Positions 24,032 to 32,266 of a DNA stretch of 53,104 nucleotides are shown piece after piece. The notes under the pieces are model-generated. The model was given only the letters and a program-made list of their open reading frames with translations. It ran no database searches and was not told the origin of the DNA. Source of the stretch: an uncultured Clostridia bacterium (lineage in GTDB: Bacteria > Bacillota > Clostridia > Oscillospirales > Ruminococcaceae); the NCBI GenBank assembly GCA_947627465.1, contig CANQWD010000017.1, positions 1 through 53,104 of the forward strand, in the 5' to 3' direction. The stretch's first letter is position 1. Every line of letters starts with the position of its first letter. Both the position numbers and the translations under genes were made by a program.

Positions 24032-25777
24032 ATGAAACAATATCATTTTTACTTTGACAATGAAAGCTCTTTTGAAAAGGAACTAAACGAATTTAAAGAA
24101 AAGATCGGCAGAAAAAAGGCGGTCTTTCAGATATTCTCGGAGGTTTTATACAGCGACGCCGTAGCCGCCGCGAGAGCGGTTATTGAAAAGGTGTTTCCCG
24201 AATACCCTTATGTCGGCGCGTCAACGGGAGGTATAATAATCAACTGTCAATGCGGAAAAAGCATATCAGTGGCGGCTTTGGTGTTTGACGATCCGACTAC
24301 GAACGCTCAGGTGTGTGAGTTTGATTTGTCGAAGATGTCTCCCGATGAAATAGCCGAACAGCTTGTGGATTATGTCAACGCGAACCTTTGGATAAAGGCT
24401 GTCGAGCTTTACTATCCTGTTCCGAAGGAGTCTACGACGAACTTTTGCGCTTTGATGTCCAAAATGCGCCCCGAGGTGCAGATAACGGGCGCTATAGTTT
24501 GCAGCGCGGACGTTACAAGCAGCGACTGCGCACTGTTTTCAAGCTGTTCGGACGGTTCTTCGGATTCGTTGATAGAGGCGGTGTTTTACGGCGGGGATAA
24601 TTTGAATGCTTCGGCTATCTGTATTCAAGGCTGGCAGCCGTTGGGACGCGTGTTCACCGTTACAAAAGCGGACGGTGCGATCATTTATGAGTTAGACGGT
24701 ATTCCCGCTTGTGATGTGTATAAAAAGTATCTGAACGTCGAGGGCGATGAGAATTTCTTCTTCAATACGCTTGAGTTTCCGCTTTACGCATTGTGCAATG
24801 GCGTGCCCGTGCTGAGAACACCGCTTTCCGCAAACGCCGACGGCTCTATTTCGCTAAGCAGCGATTTTGAGGTCGGCACCGAGATGCGCATTTCCTACGG
24901 AGATCCCGTGACTATCATAAAATGCATATCTAACGAAAGCCGTCAGCTTGACGATTTCGCGCCCGAAGTCATGCACATATTCTCCTGTGTGGCGAGAAAA
25001 ACTTATTGGTCGTCGAAAGACCCTACATACGAGATAAGCGCGCTTGCTCCTATCGCTTCTTCTTCGGGCTTCTTTTCGCACGGGGAGTTTATGCGGGCAA
25101 ACGGCGGACTTGTTCAGCATAACGTGACAATGGTTATTTCGGCAATGCGCGAGGGCGAAAAGAAAACTCACGAAAACCGTGTAAATATTACGGAAAAGAG
25201 CTTTTCCAACACCAAGATGTCGCTTGCTTCAAGGCTCGCAACGTTTATCGGGGTCACATCCGCCGAGCTTCAGGAAACCAACCGAAAGCTGCTCGAAGCG
25301 GCTGTAAGAGACGGTCTTACAGGTCTTTACAACCGCAAATCCATTCAAACGCAGATAGAAAATCTAATTAACCTCGGCAGCGAAAAACTTTCGCTTATAA
25401 TGTTGGATATCGACAACTTCAAAACAGTGAACGATACATACGGGCACAACTGCGGCGATGAGGTCATCATAGCTCTTTCAAAAATCTTGCGCGACACTTC
25501 ATCCGCGTTGAAAGGTAACGCTTCGGCGGGACGTTGGGGCGGCGAGGAATTTATGATGCTGTTGTACGGAGATGAAGCCGAAAATGCCGCCAAAACAGCG
25601 GAGAACATACGGAAAATGTTTTCGGAGACGGAATACGCGGATACGCCGCGTCAAACGATCAGCGTAGGAGTTGCGACCCATAAAAAGGGCGAAAGCATTG
25701 ACGCAATCTGTTCGCGCGTGGATTTGGCGCTTTACGCGGCAAAGGCACAGGGTAAAAATCAAGTCGTGGCAGTATAA
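24032..25777 (+). CDS. FIST-domain diguanylate cyclase
   Basis: A protein of 581 residues with no transmembrane segment or signal peptide. The N-terminal ~365 residues match the FIST sensory domain (FIST_N pattern YPYVGASTGGIIINCQ; FIST_C region with VLRTPLSANADGSISL), thought to sense small ligands such as amino acids. A linker with coiled-coil character leads to a GGDEF domain (about 415-581) with DGLTGLYNR, DIDNFKTVNDTYGH and the active-site loop RWGGEEF. The I-site RxxD five residues before that loop is absent, so product inhibition is unlikely by that route. It probably makes cyclic di-GMP in the cytoplasm. No phosphodiesterase partner lies nearby. Confidence 0.9.
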   Translation: MKQYHFYFDNESSFEKELNEFKEKIGRKKAVFQIFSEVLYSDAVAAARAVIEKVFPEYPYVGASTGGIIINCQCGKSISVAALVFDDPTTNAQVCEFDLSKMSPDEIAEQLVDYVNANLWIKAVELYYPVPKESTTNFCALMSKMRPEVQITGAIVCSADVTSSDCALFSSCSDGSSDSLIEAVFYGGDNLNASAICIQGWQPLGRVFTVTKADGAIIYELDGIPACDVYKKYLNVEGDENFFFNTLEFPLYALCNGVPVLRTPLSANADGSISLSSDFEVGTEMRISYGDPVTIIKCISNESRQLDDFAPEVMHIFSCVARKTYWSSKDPTYEISALAPIASSSGFFSHGEFMRANGGLVQHNVTMVISAMREGEKKTHENRVNITEKSFSNTKMSLASRLATFIGVTSAELQETNRKLLEAAVRDGLTGLYNRKSIQTQIENLINLGSEKLSLIMLDIDNFKTVNDTYGHNCGDEVIIALSKILRDTSSALKGNASAGRWGGEEFMMLLYGDEAENAAKTAENIRKMFSETEYADTPRQTISVGVATHKKGESIDAICSRVDLALYAAKAQGKNQVVAV

Positions 25778-25780
25778 AAA

Positions 25781-25809
25781 ATCCCCCGAATTTCGGGGGA
25801 TTTTTTTTC
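25781..25809. terminator. Bidirectional terminator between the GGDEF gene and the gat operon
   Basis: Perfect palindrome ATCCCCCGAA / TTTCGGGGGAT flanked by A-tract and T-tract. It can end both converging transcripts. Confidence 0.9.
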
Positions 25810-25824
25810 GTTAATGCCGCCGCT

Positions 25825-26649
25825 TTAGCCGTTTTCTTGAACAGCGCAAACCGACAACGGAATTGCAAACATAATATCGCACTCTTTCCGAAACAGCAAG
25901 CTCTTTTCTTTCGTTAAGGCAAGCTGCTCCTCGGGAATACAGAACAGAATGTCGCCGTAGCCGAGAAAGTTCGCCGGAGTAAAATCGCGGCAAAGCTCCG
26001 GCGCGGGTACTCGATAAAGCGTCAGACGCTCGTCTTTAAGGTAGAATTTCAGCCAGTTGTAGAAGAAATTCAGCAGAACGGGCGGCGGGTCGCCGTTTAC
26101 GATGAGAACTCTTGGGTTCGCGTTATAAAGCGCTCTGACGTCCTCGGGGTGGTAAATATCAACAAGCTTTTCGCCGTTTTTGGTTGTGAAGAATTTTTTT
26201 GTCATTCTTGTGTAATAAGCACTGATAATAACGAACGGAGCGATGACCGCCATAACCATTGACGTGAAACCTAACGCCAAATGAACGCGTTCTCCGAGTA
26301 TATACGCCGCGAAAAAGAAGAAGATTATCGAAAAGAACGCCAAAAACGCCGCCAAAGCCTCGTGCCCCGTTTTTCGGGCGAAGTTTATCGCAGATATTTT
26401 GGAGCGTATGATTTTCTCGGGATAGCCGTTCTCGTTTTGCGGAACGTCTCTTTTTCGCGTAAAACGCACGATAAACGGCGAAGCCGCTACCGCAAACAGA
26501 GCCGCGATAAACGTGAACACGATAACGGGATATTGCCACTCGCCGAAGTCATTCAGCGCGGCAACAACCAAAAACGCGAAGTCCGCAAGGAAAATTCCCC
26601 ACCCGATAAGCTGCCAAAAAAGATACGGATGTCGTTGTTTAAAGTTCAT
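25825..26649 (-). CDS. Membrane protein of unknown function downstream of gatB
   Basis: A protein of 274 residues. Two hydrophobic helices at the N-terminus (about 10-33 and 40-60), a basic loop (VRFTRKRDVP), two more helices (about 95-145), then a soluble C-terminal domain of about 125 residues that holds VDIYHPEDVRALYNANPRVLIVNGDPPP. The start is one base after the gatB stop, so translation is probably coupled to the amidotransferase genes. I recognise no family. Confidence 0.75.
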   Translation of the reverse strand: MNFKQRHPYLFWQLIGWGIFLADFAFLVVAALNDFGEWQYPVIVFTFIAALFAVAASPFIVRFTRKRDVPQNENGYPEKIIRSKISAINFARKTGHEALAAFLAFFSIIFFFFAAYILGERVHLALGFTSMVMAVIAPFVIISAYYTRMTKKFFTTKNGEKLVDIYHPEDVRALYNANPRVLIVNGDPPPVLLNFFYNWLKFYLKDERLTLYRVPAPELCRDFTPANFLGYGDILFCIPEEQLALTKEKSLLFRKECDIMFAIPLSVCAVQENG

Positions 26650-26650
26650 A

Positions 26651-28084
26651 TCACTCGCTCAATTTCTTTCGGATATATTCCTGAATAGCCTTGGGAGAAG
26701 CCGCGCCTTTAAGCGCCTTGTTCGCCTGCCCCATAAAGAACCCGAATACCTTTTGGTCGCCCGATTTGTACTGCTCCACGGGCTTTGGATTGTTTGCTAT
26801 AATCTCGTCGACGACTTTTGCCAAGAGGTCGTTATCCTCTTTTATCCAGAGGTCGTCGCGGTCGGCGATGTCCTTTGCCGTACCGCCGTTCTCAATCATC
26901 TCGCGAAGAATGATTTTGCCGTTCGCCTGCGAGATTTTGTCCGTCTGCATAAACTCGACCAATTTCGCGAAGTCCGCGCCGCCGAATTTGAGGTTTTCCA
27001 TATCCGCCTCGCCGCGGTTAATGCGGTTCATCAGTTCGCCGAGAATGTAATTCGAGACGGCTTTCGGATTGTTGTATTCATTTATCGCTTCGTCAAAGAA
27101 GTCGCATATCTTCTTGTCGCCGACGATGATGTCCGCGTCGGATTGTTTCAGCCCGTACTCGTTTACATAGCGTTCAACGCGCTGTTCGGGAAGTTCAGGG
27201 ATAGAGTTCTTGATAGCTTCAAGCTCCTCTTCCGTAAAAATTATCGGCGGAATATCGGGGTCGGGGAAGTAGCGGTAGTCGTGTGCGTCCTCTTTGGAGC
27301 GCATTGCGGTGGTCTCGCCGAGCTGCTCGTTGAAACGGCGCGTCTGCTGAATTACGCGTTCGCCGTTTTCGAGAAGCTCCTCTTGGCGGTCTATTTCAAC
27401 TTCAATTGCCTTTGCTATCGCTTTAAGGGAATTTAAGTTTTTAAGTTCCGTTCTCGTTCCGAGTTCCGTTGAACCTTTCGGCGCTATCGAAATGTTTACG
27501 TCGCAGCGGATAGAGCCTTGCTCCATTTTGCAGTCGCAAATGCCCGCGTATTGAAGAAGCAGTTTGATTTTCTCTACAAAAGCTATAACCTCGTCCGCCG
27601 AGTGGAAATCCGGCTCGGTAACTATCTCGATAAGCGGAATACCGCAGCGGTTGTAGTCCGCGTAAGAGAGGTGACGAGCGTCGTCGTGGACAAGCTTGCC
27701 CGCGTCCTCCTCTAAGTGAATACGGTTAATGCGGATAACTTTATCTTCGCCGTTTACGTTGATGTTAACTTTACCCGAAAGGCAGACGGGGCGCGGCATT
27801 TGCGATATCTGATACGCTTTCGGAAGATCGGGGTAGAAATAGTTCTTTCTGTCCCATTTCGTGAACCGCGAGATGTCGCAGTTCATCACATAACCCGCTT
27901 TTATAATGTACTCCACCGCCTTTTGGTTGAGTACGGGCAGAGTTCCGGGAAGTCCGCTGCAAACAGGGCAGCAGCGGGAGTTCGGCGAACCGCCGAATTC
28001 CGCGGAGCAAGTGCAGAACACTTTCGATTTAGTCAGCAGTTCCGCGTGTATTTCAAGACCCATTGTGGGAAAATAAACACTCAT
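26651..28084 (-). CDS. gatB: Asp-tRNA(Asn)/Glu-tRNA(Gln) amidotransferase subunit B
   Basis: A protein of 477 residues that binds misacylated tRNA and its activation by ATP in the GatCAB complex. Landmarks are LEIHAELLT, the four-Cys zinc region CTCSAEFGG...CCPVC, the GSIRCDVNISI and RYFPDPDIPP motifs, and a C-terminal helical tRNA-binding tail. It lies 12 bases after gatA. Presence of GatCAB implies that Gln-tRNA and/or Asn-tRNA are made by the indirect route. Confidence 0.96.
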   Translation of the reverse strand: MSVYFPTMGLEIHAELLTKSKVFCTCSAEFGGSPNSRCCPVCSGLPGTLPVLNQKAVEYIIKAGYVMNCDISRFTKWDRKNYFYPDLPKAYQISQMPRPVCLSGKVNINVNGEDKVIRINRIHLEEDAGKLVHDDARHLSYADYNRCGIPLIEIVTEPDFHSADEVIAFVEKIKLLLQYAGICDCKMEQGSIRCDVNISIAPKGSTELGTRTELKNLNSLKAIAKAIEVEIDRQEELLENGERVIQQTRRFNEQLGETTAMRSKEDAHDYRYFPDPDIPPIIFTEEELEAIKNSIPELPEQRVERYVNEYGLKQSDADIIVGDKKICDFFDEAINEYNNPKAVSNYILGELMNRINRGEADMENLKFGGADFAKLVEFMQTDKISQANGKIILREMIENGGTAKDIADRDDLWIKEDNDLLAKVVDEIIANNPKPVEQYKSGDQKVFGFFMGQANKALKGAASPKAIQEYIRKKLSE

Positions 28085-28096
28085 TTCAACACCCCC

Positions 28097-29548
28097 TTAA
28101 AGTTTTGCGTCAAGCGGCACAAAGCCGTTTTCCCAAGCGTCCGCAACTTGCAGTATCGTCTGCTCGTCAAAACGTTTACCGATTATCGACATTCCTATCG
28201 GGAGACCCTTGTCCGCGGTATATCCGCAAGTTGTGGAAATTCCGGGCAGCTTCGCGATGTTTACCGTTACCGTGCAAATATCAGCTTGATACATTTTAAC
28301 GGGGTCGTTGTCCTGTTCGCCTATCTTGTAAGCCGGAGTGGGCGCGGTCGGCGTGAGAATTACGTCCGCTTGCTCGAATATCTTGTCGTATTGACGAATT
28401 ATTTCTTGTTTAAGCGCGAGGGCTTTCTTGTAGTAAGCGTCGTAATAACCGCTGGAAAGCGCGTAGTTTCCGAGAAGAATACGGCGTTTAACTTCTTCGC
28501 CGAAGCCTTTGGAGCGGCTGTCGCGGATAAGCTCCTCGAACGTTCTGCCCTCGCCGCGATAACCGTACTTTATGCCGTCGAAGCGCGATAGATTGGAAGC
28601 CGCCTCGGCGCAGGCGATAAGATAATACGCGGGAATAGCGTACTTAAGGCTCGGCATGGAGCAATCAACGAGTGTTGCGCCTTGTTTTTCAAGCTCGTGA
28701 GCCGCGTCAAGAACGCATTTCTTCACGGTATCGTCAATGCCCTCGGCGTAAAATTCTTTCGGCAAAGCTATTTTCAAGCCGTTTATGGGCTGTCCGAGCT
28801 TTTCAGTAAAGTCGGGAGTATCGACCCGCGCGGAAGTCGCGTCGTGGCGGTCGTGACCGCAGATCGCGTTCAGCATTACCGCGCAGTCGCGGGCGTCGTT
28901 GCAGATCGGACCTATTTGGTCGAGCGAGCTTGCAAACGCCACAAGTCCGTAGCGCGAAACGCGCCCGTAAGTAGGCTTAATGCCCGTAACTCCGCAGAAC
29001 GAGGACGGCTGTCTTATCGAACCGCCCGTGTCGGAGCCGAGCGCCGCGGGAGCCAAAGACGCCGCCACAGCCGCCGCCGAGCCGCCCGACGAGCCGCCCG
29101 GAACTCTTTCGAGGTCGTAAGGGTTGCGGGTTTTCGCAAACGCGGAAGTCTGCGTGGAACCGCCCATAGCGAATTCGTCCATAGAGGTTTTGCCGAGAAG
29201 CACATAACCCTCGGCGTTCAGCTTTTCAATAACCGTCGCGTTGTAAGGCGGTATGAAATTTTCGAGCATTTTGCTGGCGCAAGTGGTTTTAACGCCGTCG
29301 ATACAGATGTTGTCCTTTATCGCGAGCGGTATTCCCGTAAGCGCGGTGGCTTTGCCCGCATCGATAAGCTTTTGCGCGTTTTCCGCGTCCTTTAACGCCT
29401 TGTCCTTGGTAACCGTGATGTAAGACAGCACCTCGCCGTCTTTTTCGTCTATTTTCTTAAAGTATTCTCCGCAAAGCTCGGGCGCGCTTATTTCTTTATT
29501 GTCAAGCGCCTTGCGTAAATCGCGGATCTTAGCTTTTTTTATATCCAT
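28097..29548 (-). CDS. gatA: Asp-tRNA(Asn)/Glu-tRNA(Gln) amidotransferase subunit A
   Basis: The amidase subunit, 483 residues, which releases ammonia from glutamine. The Ser-cisSer-Lys triad is visible: Lys in IPLAIKDN, and the two Ser in the Gly/Ser-rich stretch GGSSGGSAAAV and GSDTGGSIR (about 150-177). Length is normal. It is the second gene of gatC-gatA-gatB. Confidence 0.97.
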   Translation of the reverse strand: MDIKKAKIRDLRKALDNKEISAPELCGEYFKKIDEKDGEVLSYITVTKDKALKDAENAQKLIDAGKATALTGIPLAIKDNICIDGVKTTCASKMLENFIPPYNATVIEKLNAEGYVLLGKTSMDEFAMGGSTQTSAFAKTRNPYDLERVPGGSSGGSAAAVAASLAPAALGSDTGGSIRQPSSFCGVTGIKPTYGRVSRYGLVAFASSLDQIGPICNDARDCAVMLNAICGHDRHDATSARVDTPDFTEKLGQPINGLKIALPKEFYAEGIDDTVKKCVLDAAHELEKQGATLVDCSMPSLKYAIPAYYLIACAEAASNLSRFDGIKYGYRGEGRTFEELIRDSRSKGFGEEVKRRILLGNYALSSGYYDAYYKKALALKQEIIRQYDKIFEQADVILTPTAPTPAYKIGEQDNDPVKMYQADICTVTVNIAKLPGISTTCGYTADKGLPIGMSIIGKRFDEQTILQVADAWENGFVPLDAKL

Positions 29549-29560
29549 AGTTGTCCTCCA

Positions 29561-29845
29561 TTATTCAACGACTTTCGGCACGACATAGCAGTCGTCCGTG
29601 TGTTCGGCGTTCGCCAACAGCTTTTCGGTCGGGAACGATTTTTCGGGAACGTCCTCGCGCGTATCTCCGAAACGTATCTCGTTTCCGTCCTTGGTGTCGT
29701 CGTAGGTGAGGTCGAATGACTTTATCTCGTCCATAAGGTCGATGATGTCGCTCATTTCGCCCATAACCTTTTTCATTCCGTCCTCGTCGTAGTCGAGCTT
29801 TGAAAGCTCGCAGAGGTGCTCTATAGTTTTCAGTTCTACAGCCAT
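29561..29845 (-). CDS. gatC: Asp-tRNA(Asn)/Glu-tRNA(Gln) amidotransferase subunit C
   Basis: The small linker subunit, 94 residues, that wraps GatA and GatB. The N-terminal helix motif TIEHLCELSKLDYDEDG and the C-terminal part ending DDCYVVPKVVE fit the family. It heads the operon, with promoter at 29885-29913. Confidence 0.93.
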   Translation of the reverse strand: MAVELKTIEHLCELSKLDYDEDGMKKVMGEMSDIIDLMDEIKSFDLTYDDTKDGNEIRFGDTREDVPEKSFPTEKLLANAEHTDDCYVVPKVVE

Positions 29846-29884
29846 AATTCGTTATCCTTTCTTAAAAATAACTATACACTAAAT

Positions 29885-29913
29885 ATTATATCCTATTTTT
29901 TCCGATTTTGCAA
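29885..29913 (-). promoter_or_regulatory. Promoter of the gatCAB operon
   Basis: On the minus strand: TTGCAA, 17-nt spacer and TATAAT, about 40 bases before the gatC start. Confidence 0.7.
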
Positions 29914-29925
29914 GGGCTTTTTGAC

Positions 29926-29968
29926 AAAAACTTTAAGGAAGCTCCGATAAAATAGAAGCTTCCTTAAA
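29926..29968 (-). terminator. Terminator of the DUF4097-like lipoprotein gene
   Basis: Perfect 12-bp stem TTTAAGGAAGCT / AGCTTCCTTAAA (29932-29943 with 29957-29968). On the minus strand it is followed by GTTTTTGTC, fitting the end of the gene at 30018. Confidence 0.7.
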
Positions 29969-29988
29969 TAGTGGTTCAAATCGAAGGA

Positions 29989-30011
29989 AAAACTTGTGCG
30001 GTATTGCTTTA
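29989..30011. repeat. Possible remnant of a family-1 repeat end
   Basis: CTTGTGCGGTATTGCTTTAG resembles the family-1 right terminus TTGTGCGGTGTTGCCTTAA with three changes. No partner terminus is found nearby, so it is a decayed end or coincidence. Confidence 0.4.
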
Positions 30012-30017
30012 GAGCCG

Positions 30018-30686
30018 TTACTCGTTATTTTCAACAAAATCAACGTCAATATCGCCGTTGTTTACCGATACGGTAAGTTTTTTCGCGCCGTTTTCATTTT
30101 TCTCGGGGAGATTGCTTTTCCCCTTTTTAATACTGCATGATACAGAATAATCATCGTAGCCGCCGACTATCGTGCCAACGATGCTTCCGTTCTTGGCATT
30201 AAGAGCGACCGAGCTTTCGGCATTCAGTTTCTCAAATAGAATATCGCCGCCGTTAGAACCGAGCGCAGCACTTCCGACGTTTAACTGCGCGAGAGTATTA
30301 TTTTCGTTTGTAGTGGAAATACTCAGCATTTCCAAATCTTCGCTCGGCACTTTAAGAGTTATTCTGCGAACGTCGGAGTGCGATTTTACTCCAATATAAT
30401 CAGACCACTCCTTGCTTTCGGCGATTGTCATCGTAAGCGCTCCGCCGTCGGAAACGGAAATATCATACCGTTCCTTGCTACTTTCAAAACCGTCGATATG
30501 GACTTTGCCGTCCTCCGACGGTGACACTTCGACCTCTCTGTCGTGAACGTCAATGCTTACGGAATTTACTGTTTCGGCGGAGGTGTATGAGTATACTTCG
30601 TATTCCGCTTTGGTCTTTTTTGTGCAGCCTGTGAAGATCGCCGCGGTAAGCAGCGAGGATATTGTCAGGCAAACTGTTTTTTTCAT
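30018..30686 (-). CDS. DUF4097-like lipoprotein
   Basis: A protein of 222 residues. A lipobox (AAIFTGC) ends a signal of about 20 residues. The rest is built of short beta strands with repeated patterns such as SVSIDVHDREVEV, DGGALTMTI, DVRRITLKVP, NGGDILFEKLNA, NAKNGSIVG and NNGDIDVDFVE. This fits the DUF4097 / putative-adhesin beta-helix family of unknown role. It is divergent to the MerR gene with an inverted repeat in the shared promoter region, so the MerR protein may control it. Confidence 0.8.
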   Translation of the reverse strand: MKKTVCLTISSLLTAAIFTGCTKKTKAEYEVYSYTSAETVNSVSIDVHDREVEVSPSEDGKVHIDGFESSKERYDISVSDGGALTMTIAESKEWSDYIGVKSHSDVRRITLKVPSEDLEMLSISTTNENNTLAQLNVGSAALGSNGGDILFEKLNAESSVALNAKNGSIVGTIVGGYDDYSVSCSIKKGKSNLPEKNENGAKKLTVSVNNGDIDVDFVENNE

Positions 30687-30752
30687 TGTGTATTCCTCCT
30701 CAAAAAAAGCTGTTGCGTTTTGGTATTTTCTGTGTTATAATAATTATAAACC

Positions 30753-30767
30753 TTTGTGTTACACAAA
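30753..30767. promoter_or_regulatory. Inverted repeat in the divergent lipoprotein/merR promoter region
   Basis: TTTGTGT-T-ACACAAA is a perfect palindrome with 7-bp arms around one base. It lies within a larger CCTT...AAGG symmetry and is 22 bases before the MerR start codon, a plausible MerR-type operator. Confidence 0.55.
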
Positions 30768-30789
30768 TGTCAAGGGGGGTAAATGAAAA

Positions 30790-31626
30790 ATGATAGAATT
30801 TTTTTCAATCGGCGAAGCTGCCAAGAAAGCGGGCATGACGGGCGAGACCTTGCGGCATTACGACCGCATTGGTTTGGTAAAGCCAAGTCAAAGGGACGAG
30901 CTGACCAACTATCGATATTATACCGAAAAGGATATTGTGCTGTTAAATACTGTACATGCGCTCCAGCAGATGGATATACCTCTAAAAAAAATAAAGGATG
31001 TTCTTGAATATGATGATATCGGGAAAATAATTGATTTTCTGAATGACGCGGAAAATCGCGCCGACGAAAAAATAGCCTTGCTGGAGGAAAGCAAGACTAT
31101 GATACGCCGAGCAAGAGCGGATTACGAGCGCAAGCCACATCGTATATTTGCGGAGAACGTGTATATTGAACGTTTTCCAAATCAGGTAATACTGCTCTCG
31201 GATATCTTGGAAACTCCTACGGTGGATAATCTTTGGAATTACCTTTCCCACTTTTACAATAAAGTTGGAAACGAGCTTTTTGAATTTGAGGACGCGGCGG
31301 GGATATACACCGAAAACGGAAAGTCGAGAATGTTCGCCGTATGCGCTAAATATGATCAAACGGACGGGCTTATAACGCTTCCGGCGGGAAATTATCTCTG
31401 CTTGGATTGTACCGAAAAAGAAAGAGAGGATAAGCTGAACGAACTTCTGAAAATCGCCGAAACGGAATATAACTCCCGCCCGAAATTCGCGGTGCAGCAA
31501 ATAGTCGTAACGGGGATCTTGCGGTGGAAATATCAACTCAGAGTTTTCGGGACGGGAAGATTTAAGGCAACACCGCGCAATTACCGGCTAACGCCTTTGC
31601 TGTCCGATTGTGCGGTGTTGCCTTAA
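30790..31626 (+). CDS. MerR-family regulator with repeat-derived C-terminus
   Basis: A protein of 278 residues. The winged helix (about 1-70) has FSIGEAAKKAGMTGETLRHYDRIGLV, followed by the dimer helix (about 78-115) and a C-terminal effector-binding domain like those of BltR/BmrR (about 120-250). The last ~21 codons (from about 31562), reading KATPRNYRLTPLLSDCAVLP, and the TAA stop lie inside a 65-bp family-1 repeat. The original end of the gene has therefore probably been replaced. ATG at 30790 follows GGGGGG. The domain core looks intact, so the protein may still work. Confidence 0.88.
   Translation: MIEFFSIGEAAKKAGMTGETLRHYDRIGLVKPSQRDELTNYRYYTEKDIVLLNTVHALQQMDIPLKKIKDVLEYDDIGKIIDFLNDAENRADEKIALLEESKTMIRRARADYERKPHRIFAENVYIERFPNQVILLSDILETPTVDNLWNYLSHFYNKVGNELFEFEDAAGIYTENGKSRMFAVCAKYDQTDGLITLPAGNYLCLDCTEKEREDKLNELLKIAETEYNSRPKFAVQQIVVTGILRWKYQLRVFGTGRFKATPRNYRLTPLLSDCAVLP
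31562..31626. repeat. Family-1 miniature repeat, copy D (short, rearranged)
   Basis: A 65-bp near-palindrome bounded by TTAAGGCAACACCGCGCAA and TTGTGCGGTGTTGCCTTAA. The interior joins the right-end sequence of copy B in reverse (ATTACCGGCTAACGCCTTT) to a piece of its left interior (GCTGTCCGATTG). It is an internally deleted and rearranged derivative. It forms the 3' end of the merR-family gene. Confidence 0.85.
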
Positions 31627-31656
31627 GCTGTTATAAATTTTATTTCCAAATTACTA

Positions 31657-31685
31657 TTGACAAATTAAACCGAATGTGTTATAAT
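31657..31685 (+). promoter_or_regulatory. Promoter of the small membrane protein gene
   Basis: TTGACA (31657-31662), 17-nt spacer ending TGTGT, TATAAT (31680-31685). Confidence 0.82.
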
Positions 31686-31758
31686 AGTGAAAGTATTATA
31701 ATCTTACTGTGAAAATATCCCGCCGGCGGGAAGAATGTATTTGCAAGGAGTTTTTGTT

Positions 31759-32214
31759 ATGTCAGTGATAAAAAGAATTATAAGTTTGTTTTTGATAATC
31801 GCTTGCGTGGGCGCTATGGCGGGCGCGGGATTTTATACGCTGTCCGCGGTGGAGCTGCTGTTCCCCGAGCCGGATATGCTTTATATGTTTACGTCCATAG
31901 CCGTATACGGAGCGGCGGCGATATTGGTTTTGAGCATTATTTCGATAATTATGAACTGCGCGATGAAAGTAAAGCGCGGAAGCGGCGCTTTGGGATTGTT
32001 CGCGGTGATATGCGGCGTGTGCGGTGCGCTTTTGCTGCCGAGAACCTCGGCGGACGCCGCGTCAACGTTCGGTATGCTGTCTTTGGAGCCGCTTCTGCAT
32101 GAAACTTACACGGATTACGTTATAAATTTTCTGGGACTTGTTGTAATTCTGTTCTCGCTTATCATAATGATAATGGCTATCGTGGATATGGTAAAAACGG
32201 GCAGAGGAGAATAA
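31759..32214 (+). CDS. Small four-helix membrane protein
   Basis: A protein of about 151 residues with four predicted membrane helices (about 5-28, 42-68, 77-95 and 118-145). A basic loop AMKVKRGSG stands between helices two and three. ATG at 31759 follows AAGGAG; an earlier in-frame ATG lacks a site. No family is recognised. A CCCGCCGGCGGG palindrome lies in its leader, just before the ribosome binding site. Confidence 0.75.
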   Translation: MSVIKRIISLFLIIACVGAMAGAGFYTLSAVELLFPEPDMLYMFTSIAVYGAAAILVLSIISIIMNCAMKVKRGSGALGLFAVICGVCGALLLPRTSADAASTFGMLSLEPLLHETYTDYVINFLGLVVILFSLIIMIMAIVDMVKTGRGE

Positions 32215-32233
32215 TTTGAACGATTAAAAACCG

Positions 32234-32265
32234 AGAGCCGGGGAAATTTCCTCGGCTCTTGTTTT
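32234..32265. terminator. Bidirectional terminator
   Basis: Stem AGAGCCGGGGAAA / TTTCCTCGGCTCT (one G-U pair) with A-tract before and T-tract after, between converging genes. Confidence 0.88.
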
Positions 32266-32266
32266 T

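Noticed and set aside
26513-27436. A 307-codon plus-strand open frame
   Set aside because: It lies antisense to gatB, has no domain pattern and is a shadow of GC-skewed codon use.
27716-28591. A 291-codon plus-strand open frame spanning the gatB/gatA junction
   Set aside because: It is antisense to two well-defined genes and lacks a ribosome site.
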